A DNA stretch of 64,000 nucleotides from the NCBI GenBank assembly GCA_963727285.1, contig CAVSFF010000009.1:682001-746000 (forward strand), given 5' to 3'. Within the stretch, counting starts at the first letter, position 1. Every line of letters begins with the position of its first letter. Shown piece by piece: positions 29,485 through 38,028 of the stretch. The notes beneath the pieces were generated by a model. That model was not told where the DNA came from. It searched no databases and was given only the letters and a program-made list of their open reading frames with translations. The DNA is from CAITWD01 sp963727285. GTDB taxonomy: Bacteria; Actinomycetota; Thermoleophilia; Miltoncostaeales; Miltoncostaeaceae. A program made the position numbers and the translations under genes.

Positions 29485-30150
29485 CTAGCTGGTCCACGCG
29501 TCGGTCGCCGGGCTGGTGGTCGCCGTGGCGGCACCGGCAGTGGCGGCGATCGCGGTCAGTGCGGGCATCTTGAAGTACGTGTTCTCACATGCCGCCGGTG
29601 AGGTGCTCGCCATCGAGGCGTCGTTGGTCAGGGTGACCGTCAGCGAGGCGTTCGCTCCGACCACCAGCGGGGTGGTGAAGGTGTGGGCCGTGCCGCTCGT
29701 GCCGGTGGCGTAGTTCCAGCTCACCAGCGACAGGGCTGACGTGCAGCCGGCCTGGGCGGCGCTCAGGGACTGATCCGAGTAGCCGGTGGCGTAGGTGGTG
29801 TTGGCCGGCAGGCTCACGCCGGTGACCGTGACAGGCGCGCCGTTGGGGTTGGTGATCGTGATCGAGACGTCACCGTTGGCGCCCGGGAACAGCTGATTGG
29901 TAAACGACCCGGTGGTCGTCGCCGACACCGTCACGTTCGAGACCGACTGCGACTGGGCCGCACCGTTGCCGCCGGTGAGTCCGACGGTCCAATTGGTCGC
30001 CGCGAGGACAACGGCAGCACCGATGATCATGGCGCCCGTCGTGGCGGAGGCGATCTTCAGGCGCCGGGCGCGCTTGGCGTGGGCATCACCGTGCATCCAG
30101 GAATCCTGGCTGTCATCGGACCCGCTGAACATGCGTGAGAACTTGGACAT
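29485..30150 (-). CDS. exported Thr/Ser/Ala-rich surface protein
   Basis: A 221-residue protein. A ~30-residue charged cytoplasmic start (KRARRLKIASATTG) precedes a hydrophobic segment (AMIIGAAVVLAATNW), followed by a Thr/Ser/Ala-rich beta-sandwich-like part with two Cys. The layout resembles TasA/camelysin-type fibre proteins or minor surface proteins with SipW-like processing. I see no SipW-type peptidase in the window, so this is only a resemblance. It is co-transcribed with the FnIII-like gene and preceded by a leader with two mutually exclusive hairpins. Confidence 0.7.
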   Translation of the reverse strand: MSKFSRMFSGSDDSQDSWMHGDAHAKRARRLKIASATTGAMIIGAAVVLAATNWTVGLTGGNGAAQSQSVSNVTVSATTTGSFTNQLFPGANGDVSITITNPNGAPVTVTGVSLPANTTYATGYSDQSLSAAQAGCTSALSLVSWNYATGTSGTAHTFTTPLVVGANASLTVTLTNDASMASTSPAACENTYFKMPALTAIAATAGAATATTSPATDAWTS

Positions 30151-30188
30151 TTACCATCTCGTTTCGGTTGGGAAGTCTGTCGCTGTTC

Positions 30189-30260
30189 CGACCGACGGAG
30201 ACAGCGCTGCTCATGCCTGGTGGATCGCCCGTCGGTCGTCGAAGAGTGCGACCGGCGGGC
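30189..30260 (-). promoter_or_regulatory. leader with alternative hairpins
   Basis: In the transcript toward the 30150 gene three arms can pair two ways. Arm 1 (30260-30249) pairs with arm 2 (30238-30227) in 11 of 12 positions with a 10-nt loop. Arm 2 (30238-30229) also pairs perfectly over 10 bp with arm 3 (30198-30189) across a 30-nt loop. The arms are versions of CGACCGACGG. This shared-arm geometry is that of attenuators and some riboswitches. No ligand-binding core is recognised. Confidence 0.45.
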
Positions 30261-30455
30261 TGTTCGATCCGACGAGAAGGACGCTAGGCCGCCTTGTTCA
30301 CGGGACGGTGCGGTGTTGCTCAAGGAGAGCTCAACGTCGATGTCGAGCCCTCATGTCGTCCAGTCGGCGCCCCCCGAACCGATGCGTCGACCCCCCCGAA
30401 TGGCGGTTGCGGTCACGATGCTGCGCGGGCCCGCGACGACGGGCATGATCCCGGT

Positions 30456-31310
30456 GTGACCGATCCGCCCGCCGATGCCCCCCCGCGACGCCGCTGGGCA
30501 ACCGTCGTCGCTGCGATCAAGGCCGTCCGGGCCACCGATCCGGACCGCGTCCGCGAGCTCGCGGCGCAGTTCGGCGGCCGGTCACGCTGGCTGACGCCGC
30601 TGGCCTATGCCGCCGGCACACTGGCGATCGTGTTCGACGGGGTCGTGCTGCTGCTGCACGAGTGGCGTCTGATCCTTCTGCAGATCGTCTCGGCCGCGTG
30701 GCTCTGGGCCGCGGCGTGGAATCTTCGCTCGCACATCTTCGATCAGAAACACCCCCCGCTGCCGAATGCCACCGTGATCGCGATCGCGGCGGTGCTCGTC
30801 ACACAGATCGCCTACTGGTGCAACGCGACCTTCGCATTCACGCTGAATCAGGACAGGCCGATCCGCATCCGGCCGGCGTTTGCCACCGCCAGGGGCTACT
30901 GGCGCCAGATCACCGGGGTCGCACTGGCGGTCGGCGCCCTCCAGGCCGGCACCTGGCTGATCCTGCCGGGCGTCGGGATGACGTGGTTCTGGCTGGCGGC
31001 CGCCGCGATCTACGCGATCCAGCTGTACATGTTCGTGGCGCTGCCGATGTGGCTGCTCCGGGTCCGTAAGACCGGCACGCGCCGCGACCGGACGCTTCGC
31101 AGCCTGACGACGGGTGTCCTGAGCGGGATCGCCGCGATCCCGGGGTTCCTGCTCAACCGGATCGGGCTGCTGCTGATGGGGTTCGGCCCGCTGTGGTGGG
31201 TGGGCCTGGCGATCTTCTCGATCTCGGTCTTGGTCCACGTTGCGGCGAGCTCGTCGACGCGCGTGGTCAAGATGTCGGTTCGGCTGCGGGATACCCCGAC
31301 GGGCGCCTGA
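30456..31310 (+). CDS. multi-pass membrane protein, unknown function
   Basis: A 284-residue protein starting at a GTG (30456), with about five to six membrane helices (for example LAYAAGTLAIVFDGVVLLL and ATVIAIAAVLVTQIAYW). A ~50-residue soluble N-terminus contains ATDPDRVRELAAQFGG. I do not recognise a named family. The C-terminal region is basic and cytoplasmic. The gene runs convergently to pyruvate kinase with a 16-bp gap. Confidence 0.7.
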   Translation: MTDPPADAPPRRRWATVVAAIKAVRATDPDRVRELAAQFGGRSRWLTPLAYAAGTLAIVFDGVVLLLHEWRLILLQIVSAAWLWAAAWNLRSHIFDQKHPPLPNATVIAIAAVLVTQIAYWCNATFAFTLNQDRPIRIRPAFATARGYWRQITGVALAVGALQAGTWLILPGVGMTWFWLAAAAIYAIQLYMFVALPMWLLRVRKTGTRRDRTLRSLTTGVLSGIAAIPGFLLNRIGLLLMGFGPLWWVGLAIFSISVLVHVAASSSTRVVKMSVRLRDTPTGA

Positions 31311-31326
31311 CGCCGGCCGCCTCGGC

Positions 31327-32778
31327 TCAGGTCACCTGCACGACCCGGAGCACGTCGGTCGTCCGGGAGTGGCTGTCGATGCCGGCGAGGACGACGACAA
31401 TGTCGCCGATGCGCACCGCGCCACGCTCACGGGCGGTGGTGATCGCCTCCCGGACCATCGCCTCGTTGTCGTCGAACCCGGTCAGCGGCAGCGGCGTCGC
31501 TCCCCAGCTGATCGCCAGTTGTCGGCGCACCCGCTCGTCGGGGGTGAAGCCGAGGATCGGCACCTGGGGCCGGTAGCGGGCGATCGCCCGGACGGTAAAC
31601 CCGCTGCGGGTCAGGCAGAGGATCGCGTTCGCGCCGGTCTCCTGGGCAACCCGCCAGGCGGCGTCGGTCATGGTGTCGGTGATGCGCTGATAGGGCCCCG
31701 CGCCGTGGTGCGGTTCGCCCACGCGCAACCGTGTGACCAGCCGCGTCCAGCCCTCGACGTCGAAGTTCTGGTCGGCGCGGGCGCACAGGCGCGCCATCGT
31801 CGCGACGACGTTGACCGGATCCGATCCGGTCGCCGTCTCCCCCGAGAGCATGACCGCCGACGAACCGTCGAAGACCGCGTTCGCGACATCGGACGCCTCG
31901 GCACGTGTCGGGGTCGCCGCCCGCACCATCGACTCGAGCATCTGGGTCGCGGTGATCGCCGGACGGCCGTGGGCGATGCACTCGCGGATGATGTGCTTTT
32001 GCAGGTGCGGCAGATCCTCGATCGGGCACTCGATCCCGAGGTCGCCACGGGCGATCATGATCGCACCGGCGGCCTCGAGGATTCCCGCCAGATTCTCGAT
32101 CGCCGAGCGCGTCTCGATCTTGGCGACCACGAGCGGGCCGCGCGGATGGGGCTCGGTGCCGAGGCGCCGGATATCGTGGGCCGAGCGCACGAACGACACC
32201 GCGACCATGTCGACGCCGGCCTCGATGAACGCGTCGAGAATGCGCAGGTCGTCCGGCGTCGGCGTGTTGATGCGCAGGCGCTCGGAGGGAATGTGCACTC
32301 CCGGACGGCCGCTCAGGTGGCCACCGTGGTTGACGACCGCCTCCAAATGGTCGACGGTGGTGTCGACGACCTCGATGTCGATGGCGCCGTCGCCGAAACT
32401 GATTCGGTCACCGGGCTCGATCCCGTCCAACAGCCCCTCGAAGGCGACCTCGATGACCTCGGTCGTGGACCGCGAGTTGCCGGGGACGAGCCGGACGTGA
32501 TGGCCGTCGGGAAGGTCGACGCCGTCGCGGCCGAACGAGGCCGCCCGCAGCTTCGGCCCGGGGAGATCCACGAGCGTGCCGATGTCCCGCCCGGCCTCCT
32601 TGGCCAGCGCCCGGACGCGGCGGTGGATCTCCAGCGCCTCCTCGACGGTGCCGTGCGACATGTTCAACCGAACGGCATCCATGCCGGCGGCCATCATCCC
32701 GCGCAACGTCGACTCGCTGTCGGATGCGGGTCCGACGGTCGCCAGGATCTTGGTGCGTCGCAACGGGGCCTTGGGCAT
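31327..32778 (-). CDS. pyk: pyruvate kinase
   Basis: A 483-residue pyruvate kinase, which converts phosphoenolpyruvate and ADP to pyruvate and ATP in glycolysis. The signatures are complete: KILATVGPASDSESTLRGMM, RLNMSHGT (substrate Arg/Asn), LVDLPGPKLR, VVAKIETRSAIENL (catalytic Lys), IMIARGDLGIECP (Mg binding) and AVMLSGETATGSDP. The C-terminal allosteric domain is present (CLTRSGFTVRAIARYRPQVPILGFT). The start is the ATG at 32778, giving MPKAPLRRTK; upstream ATGs would add a poorly conserved tail. Confidence 0.96.
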   Translation of the reverse strand: MPKAPLRRTKILATVGPASDSESTLRGMMAAGMDAVRLNMSHGTVEEALEIHRRVRALAKEAGRDIGTLVDLPGPKLRAASFGRDGVDLPDGHHVRLVPGNSRSTTEVIEVAFEGLLDGIEPGDRISFGDGAIDIEVVDTTVDHLEAVVNHGGHLSGRPGVHIPSERLRINTPTPDDLRILDAFIEAGVDMVAVSFVRSAHDIRRLGTEPHPRGPLVVAKIETRSAIENLAGILEAAGAIMIARGDLGIECPIEDLPHLQKHIIRECIAHGRPAITATQMLESMVRAATPTRAEASDVANAVFDGSSAVMLSGETATGSDPVNVVATMARLCARADQNFDVEGWTRLVTRLRVGEPHHGAGPYQRITDTMTDAAWRVAQETGANAILCLTRSGFTVRAIARYRPQVPILGFTPDERVRRQLAISWGATPLPLTGFDDNEAMVREAITTARERGAVRIGDIVVVLAGIDSHSRTTDVLRVVQVT

Positions 32779-32830
32779 GGGGTCGATCATATGCGGCGGG
32801 CGGCGGGCGCGACCGATTGCGGCGGGCGGA

Positions 32831-33715
32831 TCAGCCGAGCCCGCCGAGGCCACCGACCACGTGGGCGCCGAGACCTTCCACGAACGCGACCGGATCGCCG
32901 GTCAGGGGCATGACATGGACCTGCTCGACGCCGATCGCCGCATACGCGCGCATCTGCTCGACAAATGCGGCGCCACCGGCGGCATCGGGAACGACCGGGG
33001 CGATCCACAGCACGGTCTTTGCGATGCGGTCGGGATCGGTCCCCTCGCGCGCGCAGTGGGCGGCCAGGATGTCGTACTTGTGCATGATCGCCGCGGGCCC
33101 GATCTGGGGGCCCGCAAACATATTGGTGGCGTCGGCATAGCGCGCCACCAGGCGAAGCAGCCGCTTTTCCCCGGATCCCCCGATCATGATCGGCGGCCGT
33201 CGCAAGGGCTGAGGTGAGTTGATCGTCTCCGCCAGCCGAAAGTGGGTCCCGGCATAGGGGCCGTTGTCGTCGCTCCACATCTGGGTCACGACTTGCAGCG
33301 TCTCCTCGAGCAACTCCAGCCGCTCACGCATCGGCGGATACGGCACTCCCAGCGCGTGGTGCTCGCGCTCGTACCACGCCGCACCGAGGCCGAGCGCGGC
33401 CCGACCGCCGGACAGCACGTCGAGGGTCGACACGATCTTTGCCAGCAGTCCCGGATACCGGTACGTCACGCCCGTGACCAGGATCTGCAGCTCCACCGTC
33501 GTCGTCACTCCCGCGAGATACCCGAGGGTCGTGTACCCCTCCAGCATCGAACCCTCGGCCGCGGCAAATCCCTCCAGCTGGAAGTAGTGGTCCATGACCG
33601 ACAGATTGGCGATGCCGCCGGCCTCCGCCGCGGCGCCGACCCGCGCCAGCGTCGGCCCGATCGTCGCCGGACCACCCACGTAGTCGAAGTTCACCAGGTG
33701 TACGCCGAGCCTCAT
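32831..33715 (-). CDS. LLM-class (F420-dependent) oxidoreductase
   Basis: A 294-residue luciferase-like TIM-barrel protein. Start MRLGVHLVNFDYVGG is followed by LSVMDHYFQ, LVTGVTYRYPGLLAK, STLDVLSGGRAALGLGAAWYERE, and PPIMIGGSGEKRLLRLVARYAD. These are the marks of the actinobacterial F420-dependent LLM subfamily, which moves hydride between F420 and organic substrates. The substrate is unknown. It lies 52 bp upstream of pyk on the same strand and may be in one transcript. Confidence 0.9.
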   Translation of the reverse strand: MRLGVHLVNFDYVGGPATIGPTLARVGAAAEAGGIANLSVMDHYFQLEGFAAAEGSMLEGYTTLGYLAGVTTTVELQILVTGVTYRYPGLLAKIVSTLDVLSGGRAALGLGAAWYEREHHALGVPYPPMRERLELLEETLQVVTQMWSDDNGPYAGTHFRLAETINSPQPLRRPPIMIGGSGEKRLLRLVARYADATNMFAGPQIGPAAIMHKYDILAAHCAREGTDPDRIAKTVLWIAPVVPDAAGGAAFVEQMRAYAAIGVEQVHVMPLTGDPVAFVEGLGAHVVGGLGGLG

Positions 33716-33745
33716 CCGTCCCCCACCGTCGGAATCGTGGCTACA

Positions 33746-34303
33746 TCATGCGCTCGTGGCCGGCGGTCTGCCCGCGGACCCTTCGGCCGGGCGCAGCCGC
33801 CGCTGACGGTCGCGGCGGTCGCGGATCCGCGCGGCGGCGGCCGTCGCGGCGGCGGCGACCACGACCGCGATCGCCCACGGCCAGAACGCGATGCCCGCCA
33901 GCGCCCCGGGGCCGGCGATGGCGACGACAAGGGCCAACGCCACGAGCGCGAGGTTGCGCGCGAGCATGGCCCGTCCGACGCGGGAATTGTGGAGCAGGCC
34001 GAAGCAATTGCACTCGGGCGCCTCGCCCCGTACCACGAGCCGCGCGACTGCCGCCGAAAACACGCCGAGTGTGAGCGCGGCGGCGACGCCACCGGCGCGG
34101 GCCGTGACACCCGGAACCAATAGTGCGACCACCACGAGCTCGGCGACCGGAATCGCGATCGCCACCGGACGGGACAGGGCCTCCGGGACCCCGAACAGGC
34201 GCACGCGGACCCATGTCCGGCGAAAGCTTGCGATCTTCGCGAGCGCGGCGACGCCAAACATGACGGCGAGTGCAATGCGCAGCGTCAGCACCACAACGGC
34301 CAA
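33746..34303 (-). CDS. MauE/DoxX-like membrane protein
   Basis: A 185-residue protein with four membrane helices. The MauE-type motif PECNCFGLLHNSRVG is between helices 3 and 4, with a helix-1 start MAVVVLTLRIALAVMFGVAALAK. MauE-like proteins are thought to help electron transfer or disulfide formation for periplasmic enzymes. A PQQ-like propeller protein gene lies upstream on the same strand, which could be a functional partner. The C-terminus is a basic tail. Confidence 0.85.
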   Translation of the reverse strand: MAVVVLTLRIALAVMFGVAALAKIASFRRTWVRVRLFGVPEALSRPVAIAIPVAELVVVALLVPGVTARAGGVAAALTLGVFSAAVARLVVRGEAPECNCFGLLHNSRVGRAMLARNLALVALALVVAIAGPGALAGIAFWPWAIAVVVAAAATAAAARIRDRRDRQRRLRPAEGSAGRPPATSA

Positions 34304-34456
34304 CGGGCCTACCTCCGGCGTTCGCGCCCAGTCCTGGCGCGTGTCAGCCTACTCCCCGGGTGGCGGCAGGGACCGCGTCGATTCGGCCGTCGGGATCGCC
34401 GACTCAAGCGCCGGCGGACACACAGGATCCCACGTCCGGCCCGCACCGGGATCGCG

Positions 34457-35980
34457 TCACCGGTAGATATCGAGGAACTTGTTGGTGACCACGTCATCGG
34501 CGCTGCCCTCGGGCTCGATCACCGCGCCGGCAGCGACGATCGGGCTGACCCAGTGCCCGATCCCCGCGGGCAGATGGGCGACATAGTGGCCGGTGGCAAG
34601 CGTGTACACGTGGACGCCGGTGCCGACCGGATCGAACGCGTAGATCAGACCGCCGGCGATGACCGGCGTCGTCGCCCCCGGGGTGCGCTGCCACACCGAC
34701 GCGATGCGCGGGTGGCCGTGGACGACCGACACCTGGAAGGCCGACAGCACGAACCGCGTCGCGACGACGACCAGCGCGCCGGCGCGGTCCGGATACACGG
34801 CCGGTTGCGTGAACAGGGGTCCCGGCAGACCGATATGCGCGTACTCGCCGCCCAGTCGCGCGTCGGCATGGCCGGTGCCGTTCAGGTTGCGGATGTTGAC
34901 CAGCCGCAGCATCGCCTCTTTGCCCGCCTCGACCGCCAGGTGCCAGCGGCCCATGACCGGAAGGATGGCGGGGGCGCTCGAGCCGAGATCGACATCGGCG
35001 GCATTGAGGTAGGCCTGGTTGGTCGGCGTGAAGTTCTGGAGCAGCCGCCCGGCGTCGCCGGTCATCTCGAGGATGCTGTCGCCCCAGTCGGTCGTCCCGT
35101 TGAAGTCCCCGTTTGCGGTCGCGAACAGCAGGTTTCCCGTCGACGGGTCGATGGAGGGTGCCCCGTGGGCCCAGACCGACGCCCCCCAATTGGGCACGCC
35201 GCCCAACGTGCAGGCCGTCGGCAGGATCAGGTGGCGCCGGTCGGCGCAGAGCGTGTTGAACACGTGTGCGAGCCGCCCGGTCGTGCGGTTGATCGCGACG
35301 ATGTGGCCGACGTACGGCGGGTGGTCGTAGTAGCTCGAGGTGCCGGCGATGACATTGCAGCCCGAGATCGTGAGGTCGGGCTCCATCTTCTCGAGCGCGG
35401 GCACCAAGGTGATCCGTGCCGGCCACGACCCCGAGCGGATCTCATGCCCGGTGGCGATGTCGAGCTTGCGGACGTACCCGTCGGGAGTCGTGACGTACAC
35501 ATGGCGCCGGTCCGGGTCCGCGACCGGGGCCGCCACCTGGAACTGCGCGGTGTTGAGCCACTTCGCCAGACCCGGCGGCTTGTAGAGCCACCAGACATGC
35601 CCGGAGTGGGCGTCGATTCCGAGGCTGTAGCCGTATCGGGTCGTCAGCACGATCAGGTCGCGACGGGCACCACGCACGATGATTCCCGTCATCAGGATCG
35701 GCGAGTTGTCGGCGGCGTCGGGCAGCGCGATGCGCAAATGGCGCACATGCACGAGACGGGCGACCGTCAGGCCGGCCGGAGCGTCGTCGGCGCGGCTTGG
35801 CGTCCTTCCGAACATCGGCCAATCCCCGGACCTGTAGGAGGTCGCGCACGTCGGCACCGCAGGCGGCGTCACGTGCACAGCGGCCGCGCGGCGGACGGTT
35901 GCCGCCGCGGTCGCGACCCCGATGAGCGCCAACAGCGCGATCGCCGCCGGGACCCCGAGCCGCACCCACCGTGTCCGCAT
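34457..35980 (-). CDS. exported PQQ-like beta-propeller protein
   Basis: A 507-residue protein with a signal peptide (RLGVPAAIALLALIGVATAAAT). Repeated propeller blades are visible (GIDAHSGHVWWLYKPPG, VYVTTPDGYVRKLDIATGHE, NRTTGRLAHVF, YTLATGHYVAHLPAG), as in PQQ-type quinoprotein folds. The Trp-docking and catalytic Asp motifs of true alcohol dehydrogenases were not identified, so it may be a structural or sensory propeller. WPMFGRTPSRADDA near the N-terminus is typical of exported actinobacterial members. Confidence 0.85.
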   Translation of the reverse strand: MRTRWVRLGVPAAIALLALIGVATAAATVRRAAAVHVTPPAVPTCATSYRSGDWPMFGRTPSRADDAPAGLTVARLVHVRHLRIALPDAADNSPILMTGIIVRGARRDLIVLTTRYGYSLGIDAHSGHVWWLYKPPGLAKWLNTAQFQVAAPVADPDRRHVYVTTPDGYVRKLDIATGHEIRSGSWPARITLVPALEKMEPDLTISGCNVIAGTSSYYDHPPYVGHIVAINRTTGRLAHVFNTLCADRRHLILPTACTLGGVPNWGASVWAHGAPSIDPSTGNLLFATANGDFNGTTDWGDSILEMTGDAGRLLQNFTPTNQAYLNAADVDLGSSAPAILPVMGRWHLAVEAGKEAMLRLVNIRNLNGTGHADARLGGEYAHIGLPGPLFTQPAVYPDRAGALVVVATRFVLSAFQVSVVHGHPRIASVWQRTPGATTPVIAGGLIYAFDPVGTGVHVYTLATGHYVAHLPAGIGHWVSPIVAAGAVIEPEGSADDVVTNKFLDIYR

Positions 35981-36086
35981 CCGTGCCGCCCCGTGTCCCG
36001 TGTGATCCGATCACGCGCGCGGCGCGATCGGGAGACCCTACAGTCACCGGCGGAGGCTGCGGGGGCGCTGCGACCCGACGCGCCGG

Positions 36087-36797
36087 TCAGCCGGCGGACG
36101 GCCTCCCGGCCCCGGGCGGCACCGCCCGGGCGACCTGCACGACGTGGGCGCGCCCGTCGCCGTGTCCGGGCGGATTCTTGTGTTCCCAACTGTGGGCGGA
36201 CGGCAGGAACGCCAACGCGAGGCCGACTCCGACCACCAACGCTCCGGCAAGCGCCGCGAACCGCACCCCGCGGTGGGCGGCCCCGCGCGACCGCGGGGGT
36301 CGACCCGACTCCGCGCCGACGATCCGGGGAACCCGGACCACGTAGTAGAGGATGTGGATCGCGGCGACGATGAACCACAGAATGAAGCTCGCCTTGTGCA
36401 CCACAAACAGCGTGCTGCCGTGGCCGCTCCCCGCCACGACGAGCGCGACGCCGCTCGCGAATACCGCAACCGTCAGCAGCACCAACAGCGGCGCCAGCAT
36501 CCGCAGTGCCAGCGCCGGCGGGCCGGCGGCGCGGTAGCTGCGGTCACCGGTGTAGTAGCGGACGAATCGGTAACCGGTCGATCCCAGCTTGAGCAGTACC
36601 GGCGGGATCAACACCACCCCGATGAAGATGTGCGGCGTCAGCAGCGTGCTCAGGGAGACGATGGTCACGCCTTCGACGGCGAGCAGCACGAACAGGGCCG
36701 CCGCGGCGAGTGCGGTCAGGCGCTCGTTGCCGTCGGGGCCGTGTCCGTCGGTCATCGCGTGACCACGCACCTGCGTCCAGAGTCCCGCCGCGCTCAT
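36087..36797 (-). CDS. four-helix membrane protein, possible b-type cytochrome
   Basis: A ~236-residue protein. The ATG at 36797 has GGGGGAA upstream. Four hydrophobic helices include TPHIFIGVVLIPPVLLKLG and VHKASFILWFIVAAIHILYYV. His residues placed like haem ligands suggest a cytochrome-b561-like membrane module. The C-terminus (SWEHKNPPGHGDGRAHVVQV) is outside the last helix. The assignment is tentative. It sits between the propeller gene and the carbonic anhydrase gene on the same strand. Confidence 0.6.
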   Translation of the reverse strand: MSAAGLWTQVRGHAMTDGHGPDGNERLTALAAAALFVLLAVEGVTIVSLSTLLTPHIFIGVVLIPPVLLKLGSTGYRFVRYYTGDRSYRAAGPPALALRMLAPLLVLLTVAVFASGVALVVAGSGHGSTLFVVHKASFILWFIVAAIHILYYVVRVPRIVGAESGRPPRSRGAAHRGVRFAALAGALVVGVGLALAFLPSAHSWEHKNPPGHGDGRAHVVQVARAVPPGAGRPSAG

Positions 36798-36961
36798 GCG
36801 GATTCCCCCGAGCGACTCCCCCGTGACTGCGTCCGCACCCGACCCCCGACCCGTTGTCTGCGACCGGCGTGTCGGCCGGATCCTCGGCGACGCTAACAAT
36901 GGGTGCTGGGAGCTCCCTGTGAGGTCGGTTATGGGTCCGCCAACCCGCCCGGCACCGGGAT

Positions 36962-37810
36962 TCAGCCGTCCAGCAGGGTCGCGATGTAGGGGGTCCGGGC
37001 CAGATCACGTCCGAGCCCGACCAGATCGGCCTCGGCATCGGGCGGATGCACCAGCGCGGGCTCCCAGACCGCCCCGTCGGCGGACGACGGAAGCCCGACG
37101 ACCCGGGTGGCGAGGTTGTAGACCGCGTAGACGACGTCGAGGGTCTCGCCGAGACGGCTCGCGAAGGTCTGGCGCAACACGTTCGCCGTCAGCGCCGAGT
37201 TCAGGATGACCGACAGCTCGACCAGCGCCGCGCGGTACCCGGGGCGGGCGACGACTTCGGCTCCGTAGGCGGCGCCGAGCGCCGCCTGGGCGCACACGAC
37301 CGCCGGCAGGAGGCTGTCGACGATCGTCCGCAGCGGGAGCTGCGCGGCGACCCCGAGGTAACTCTCGGGCGCCATGTACGCGTCGACGGCGGCACCGACG
37401 GCCTGGCAGCTGGTGTGGCCGATGACCGCCAGCAGGCGGATGGTGGCGAGCTTGTCCACCGCGAAGTCGATGCTGCCGACCGACCACGCCCCGGGCACGT
37501 TGCCGGCGACCCGCACCATGAACAGGTCGCCGGCGGCACGGCCGAGGACCAGCTCGGCCGGCACGCGCGCGTCGGAGCAGCCGAGCACCGCCGCAAACGG
37601 CTCGTGTGCCGGCGCTCCGTCGCCTGCCGCGCCGATGTCCTGCGCGTCGAGGCGCACCAGGTGCCAGCGCGATTCGCCATCCTTCGAGCGGTCGGCAAGG
37701 CCGGCGAACCAGCGGTTGCCGTCGAGCAACAACTCGCAGGCCCGTGCGGCCGTCGCGGGCTGCTCATCGTGGTCATTGCCGGGTCCGTGCTCATGGCCAT
37801 GGGCCTGCAT
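36962..37810 (-). CDS. beta-carbonic anhydrase
   Basis: A 282-residue beta-class carbonic anhydrase (CO2 + H2O to bicarbonate and H+). The zinc-site signatures are AAVLGCSDARVPAELV (Cys plus the Asp/Arg dyad) and VIGHTSCQAVG (His and Cys), with RVAGNVP between them. An extra His-rich start (MQAHGHEHGPGNDHDEQ) could bind metal. It is longer than typical members (~200-220) by an N-terminal and a C-terminal extension. A second, damaged beta-CA gene occurs at 61.7-62.2 kb. Confidence 0.92.
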   Translation of the reverse strand: MQAHGHEHGPGNDHDEQPATAARACELLLDGNRWFAGLADRSKDGESRWHLVRLDAQDIGAAGDGAPAHEPFAAVLGCSDARVPAELVLGRAAGDLFMVRVAGNVPGAWSVGSIDFAVDKLATIRLLAVIGHTSCQAVGAAVDAYMAPESYLGVAAQLPLRTIVDSLLPAVVCAQAALGAAYGAEVVARPGYRAALVELSVILNSALTANVLRQTFASRLGETLDVVYAVYNLATRVVGLPSSADGAVWEPALVHPPDAEADLVGLGRDLARTPYIATLLDG

Positions 37811-37887
37811 TGCGCGCTCCCTTCGGCGATCGGGGGTGTGGAGTCGAATGCGTCGACGCAGAGCCTAGACGGCGATCCGTTCGGTGG

Positions 37888-37909
37888 TGTTCACCACCCG
37901 TTCACAATT
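37888..37909. promoter_or_regulatory. Pho-type box upstream of pstS
   Basis: Two adjacent 11-bp direct repeats, GTTCACCACCC and GTTCACAATTG, start at 37888 and 37899. Direct repeats of GTTCACC-like units with 11-bp period are the known PhoP binding pattern in actinobacteria. A weaker TTTCACA unit follows at 37922. The gene 120 bp downstream is a phosphate-binding protein, which makes control by phosphate starvation likely. Confidence 0.65.
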
Positions 37910-38028
37910 GCTGCCGCGCTTTTTCACATTTGGCCGAATGCGGGTGGCTACGCTCATCCCGAATGCGCGTTCGCCCACGGCGAAGCCGTCGCATACGAAC
38001 CCCGATCAGCTGATGGAGGAACGTCCGA

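Noticed and set aside
31240..32913. A 557-codon open frame on the forward strand across pyruvate kinase
   Set aside because: Pyruvate kinase on the other strand carries all family motifs; the forward frame has low-complexity Arg/Asp/Gly content only.
34553..36373. A 606-codon open frame on the forward strand across the propeller gene
   Set aside because: Same reason: antisense to a signal-peptide-bearing propeller protein, no recognisable blocks.
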